64,000 bases of DNA from Lachnospiraceae bacterium (GTDB taxonomy: Bacteria; Bacillota; Clostridia; Lachnospirales; Lachnospiraceae): NCBI GenBank assembly GCA_017468395.1, contig JAFUIR010000004.1, positions 124,001 to 188,000 of the forward strand, in the 5' to 3' direction. Shown piece after piece: positions 61,771 to 64,000 of this stretch. Below the pieces are notes generated by a model, which saw only the letters and a program-made list of their open reading frames with translations, had not been told where the DNA came from and ran no database searches. The position numbers were made by a program, and so were the translations under genes. The first letter of the stretch is position 1; each line of letters opens with the position of its first letter.

Positions 61771-62367
61771 TCAACCTCTGATAATCTCATAGTTTAATAT
61801 TTCAACGATTTTTTCTAATTTGTCCTGAAACATAACCCGGTAAATCTTTTTTAAATCCGCAAGAACCTGCTCCATACTCTTTTCCCCTTTGATGGGAAGA
61901 TAAAAAATCTGGTAATCCGCCGCAAAATAGGACACATGAATTTCGGTTTCCACACCCCCGTTTCGCACATAAAAAGCATTGCGACGTGCCCGCGTTTCCC
62001 GCTCTTTTTCATCCTTTGCCAGTGCCAAGTCCTCCGTCTCCAAAATAATACACTGACAGTCCCGGTACCATTCTCTCATTTTTGACAAAAACAGACTGCC
62101 CACGCCGCTGCTTCGGTACTCTTCCATTACTGCATAATAATCCAAAAGCCTGCTCTTGCCATCGGGCGTCTGCACATAAAAGGCATAGGCCAAAAACTCC
62201 GTTCCCGAAAAAAGCCCCAGCGCCTCATAGCAACCATCTCCGTACATCCGCTTGATGGCTTTCAAGGGTTTCAATTCATTGGCCGGAAAATGCCTCCGGG
62301 CGGGTCCTTCATACACCTCTTCCATCTCCGGCAGGCTCAGTTTCCTTATTTGATAATCTTGTTTCAT
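61771..62367 (-). CDS. GNAT family N-acetyltransferase
   Basis: A 198-residue protein. The GNAT core has YYAVMEEYRSSGVGSLFLSKMREWY, whose RSSGVGS is the acetyl-CoA loop, preceded by a mixed alpha/beta N-terminus (EEVYEGPARRHFPANE). The ETEDLALAKDEKERETRARRNAFY segment is like that in other clostridial uncharacterised GNATs. Substrate is not known. It is 25 nt downstream of rqcH and 30 nt upstream of the lipoprotein. Confidence 0.87.
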   Translation of the reverse strand: MKQDYQIRKLSLPEMEEVYEGPARRHFPANELKPLKAIKRMYGDGCYEALGLFSGTEFLAYAFYVQTPDGKSRLLDYYAVMEEYRSSGVGSLFLSKMREWYRDCQCIILETEDLALAKDEKERETRARRNAFYVRNGGVETEIHVSYFAADYQIFYLPIKGEKSMEQVLADLKKIYRVMFQDKLEKIVEILNYEIIRG

Positions 62368-62392
62368 ACTTTTCCTTTTCTTTTTTGTGGCA

Positions 62393-64000
62393 TTATATCA
62401 TCTGTATCCCTGATATATCCGTGTCAATCATCATGGAATAGTTGGTGTAATACACTACGAATCCCGGCTTTCCTCCGGCGGGCTTTTTCACCTGTTTTTT
62501 CTGCACATAATCTACTTCCACTTTTTCCGCAGTTTCGCCTTTGCCCCTGCCTTTGGAATAATATGCCGCCAGTTTAGCCGCCTCCTCAAAGGTTCTGTCC
62601 GGCATGGAACCGTCATTTTCTGCCTTGACGATTACGTGGGAACCGGGCATGCCCTTTGCGTGAAACCACCAGTCATTACCTGTGGCAAATTTAAAAGTAA
62701 GTTCCTCGTTTTGGAAATTGTTCTTTCCCACATAAATATGATAGCCGTCACTGCTGATATAGTGAAAAGGCTTGCTGGTAATTTTTTCTTTTTTGCCTCC
62801 ACTCTTTTTACGGATATAGCCGCTTTCTGCCAGTTCTTCCCGAATCTGCACCAAATCCTCTTCCGCCACGGCAATATCCAAGGACGCACTGATAGATTCC
62901 AAATGCTCAATCTCGCTTTTTACTTCCCGGGTCAGTTCCAAAAGAGCCTCATAGGTACGCTTCATTTTGGCATATTTATCAAAATACTTCCTTGCGTTTT
63001 CAAGGGGCGTCAAGGTCTCGTCCAAAGGAATGGTTATCATCTCATTGGTATAATAATTCAGCGCCTCCATGGACTTACTTCCCTCCGGCACACTGTAGCC
63101 GTAGGTATTGATTAATTCCCCGTAAATGCGGTATTTGTCCCGTTTTTCTGTATCCTGCATCTGACGCATCTGTAAATCGTACTTCTTCACATTGCGCTCC
63201 AAAGCAGTCTGCACAATCCTGCGAAGATCCACCGATTTTTGCCGGATACGGGTTAATGTGTTTTTCTCTGCATAATACCCTTCCAATAGGGACGACATAC
63301 TGTCATAAGTTTCAATATGGTCATCGCCGCCGCTGTACATGGTCAGTTCCAGTGCCCCAAATTCCACAGGTTCTGCTCCCGTATACGCAATGCAGGGAGC
63401 AAAATCTCCTGCCTTAATCTGCGCCATCATATCCGCAAAAGCACTATAAAGCCGCTTTTTATCTTCTTTTTCCAAACCTGCCACGGACATCTCACCGTCC
63501 AGTTTGGCACGGTAGCAAATCTCCTGTGCCATTATGGGAGAAATCCCCGTGAAACTATTATACAGCGCCTTAAATACAGGCATGGGCTTGTCCTCAATCA
63601 GTTCTGTAAAATAAGTCTCCTCTGCCTTAAGAGGGTCAGCCTTTTCCACAGTCTGGGGCATAAAATAAGTTTTGCCCGGCAAAACCTCCCTGACACTGCT
63701 GACCAGTGCCGACACTCTCTTGATACTGTCAATAATGGTACCGTCCTCATTGCAGAAAATAATGTTACTGTGCTTACCCATAATTTCTACAATCAATGTC
63801 TTTTTGCAAAGGTCCCCCATCTCATCCAAATGTTCCAGTTCCATGTGAACCGCACGCTCAAGGCCCGGCTGGGTAATGGCGGTAATGCGTCCGTTTTGCA
63901 GATGCTTACGAAGAAGCATACAAAAATTGGGCGCCGTCATGGGGCTTTGTTTGTTTTTTTCCGTCAAATACATAAGAGGCAGTGACGCACTGGCTGAAAT
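62393..64000 (-). CDS. rqcH: Ribosome quality control protein RqcH (NFACT family), C-terminal part
   Basis: At least 535 residues are present; the N-terminus runs past the right edge, since the frame continues upstream of the first internal Met as ISASASLPLMYLTEKNK. Features are FCMLLRKHLQNGRI, the NFACT-N domain, a long coiled coil (about 290-400 of the visible part) and the NFACT-R domain with WWFHAKGMPGSHVIV and AAYYSKGRGKGETAEKVEVD. RqcH binds stalled 50S subunits and adds Ala tails. The older name is fibronectin-binding protein. Visible part intact. Confidence 0.96.
   Translation of the reverse strand: MSASASLPLMYLTEKNKQSPMTAPNFCMLLRKHLQNGRITAITQPGLERAVHMELEHLDEMGDLCKKTLIVEIMGKHSNIIFCNEDGTIIDSIKRVSALVSSVREVLPGKTYFMPQTVEKADPLKAEETYFTELIEDKPMPVFKALYNSFTGISPIMAQEICYRAKLDGEMSVAGLEKEDKKRLYSAFADMMAQIKAGDFAPCIAYTGAEPVEFGALELTMYSGGDDHIETYDSMSSLLEGYYAEKNTLTRIRQKSVDLRRIVQTALERNVKKYDLQMRQMQDTEKRDKYRIYGELINTYGYSVPEGSKSMEALNYYTNEMITIPLDETLTPLENARKYFDKYAKMKRTYEALLELTREVKSEIEHLESISASLDIAVAEEDLVQIREELAESGYIRKKSGGKKEKITSKPFHYISSDGYHIYVGKNNFQNEELTFKFATGNDWWFHAKGMPGSHVIVKAENDGSMPDRTFEEAAKLAAYYSKGRGKGETAEKVEVDYVQKKQVKKPAGGKPGFVVYYTNYSMMIDTDISGIQMI

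Overview
The window looks like chromosomal DNA of a spore-forming, low-to-moderate-GC Firmicute, most likely a gut Lachnospiraceae (Clostridia). The evidence is the set of protein families: SpoIIM, a SpoVB-type flippase, a VanG-like D-Ala ligase with VanT-like partners, BspA-type leucine-rich repeats, a cytoplasmic sugar-sensor/GGDEF fusion, a DUF2752 protein and AGGAGG-type ribosome binding sites. Gene order is also typical: yicC-gmk-rpoZ-rimO-pgsA-cinA-X-recA-recX-rny, and nudF-spoIIM-xerD. No rRNA, tRNA, CRISPR array, prophage or complete insertion sequence was found.

Layout. 0-11.5 kb (minus): envelope and core genes (uppS, frr, pyrH, bactofilin, NodB-type deacetylase), a HAD phosphatase and Maf, then polyphosphate metabolism (ppk1, ppx) with a DUF815 ATPase and pheA. 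A 145-bp nested inverted repeat lies between ppx and ppk1. 11.5-16 kb: a sensor-like membrane protein, then a zinc/cadmium P-type ATPase with a His-rich N-terminus and an SmtB-type operator, and its convergent ArsR/SmtB regulator. 16-21.7 kb (minus): an EAL protein and an accessory stretch with two small membrane proteins, DUF3800, a P-loop kinase and an alkyltransferase. 21.7-25 kb: gap-pgk-tpi. 25-32 kb: a PHP phosphatase, a PBP-GGDEF cyclase and a three-gene glycan operon. 32-36.5 kb: mnmA, a cysteine desulfurase, nth and a SpoVB-like flippase. 36.5-41 kb: cysK and a ddl/acyltransferase/alr cluster resembling a split vanG/vanT module. 41-50.3 kb: DAHP synthase, a secreted protein with a 57-aa partner, xerD, spoIIM, nudF, an aminotransferase, rny, recX and recA. 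50.6-56.1 kb: a zinc-ribbon YNQQ-repeat protein, pncC, pgsA, rimO, rpoZ, gmk and yicC. 56-64 kb: three lipoproteins (a 33-repeat BspA-like protein, a GH5 glucanase, a nucleoside hydrolase), a GNAT enzyme and the 3' part of rqcH.

How the parts work together. ppk1 and ppx make and degrade polyphosphate. gap-pgk-tpi form a glycolytic operon with internal hairpins that could set relative dosage. recA-recX share a promoter with two LexA boxes, one between -35 and -10. The metal ATPase promoter carries the SmtB S1/S2 core, and the neighbouring regulator has an intact alpha-5 zinc site.

The most unusual locus is the DUF3800 gene. It is preceded by an extended -10 promoter and a roughly 90-nt leader that folds into three consecutive hairpins, the last of which looks like an intrinsic terminator. 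The gene is then coupled by TAATG to a membrane protein. This is the layout expected of an RNA-plus-protein module, and it is my first choice for follow-up.
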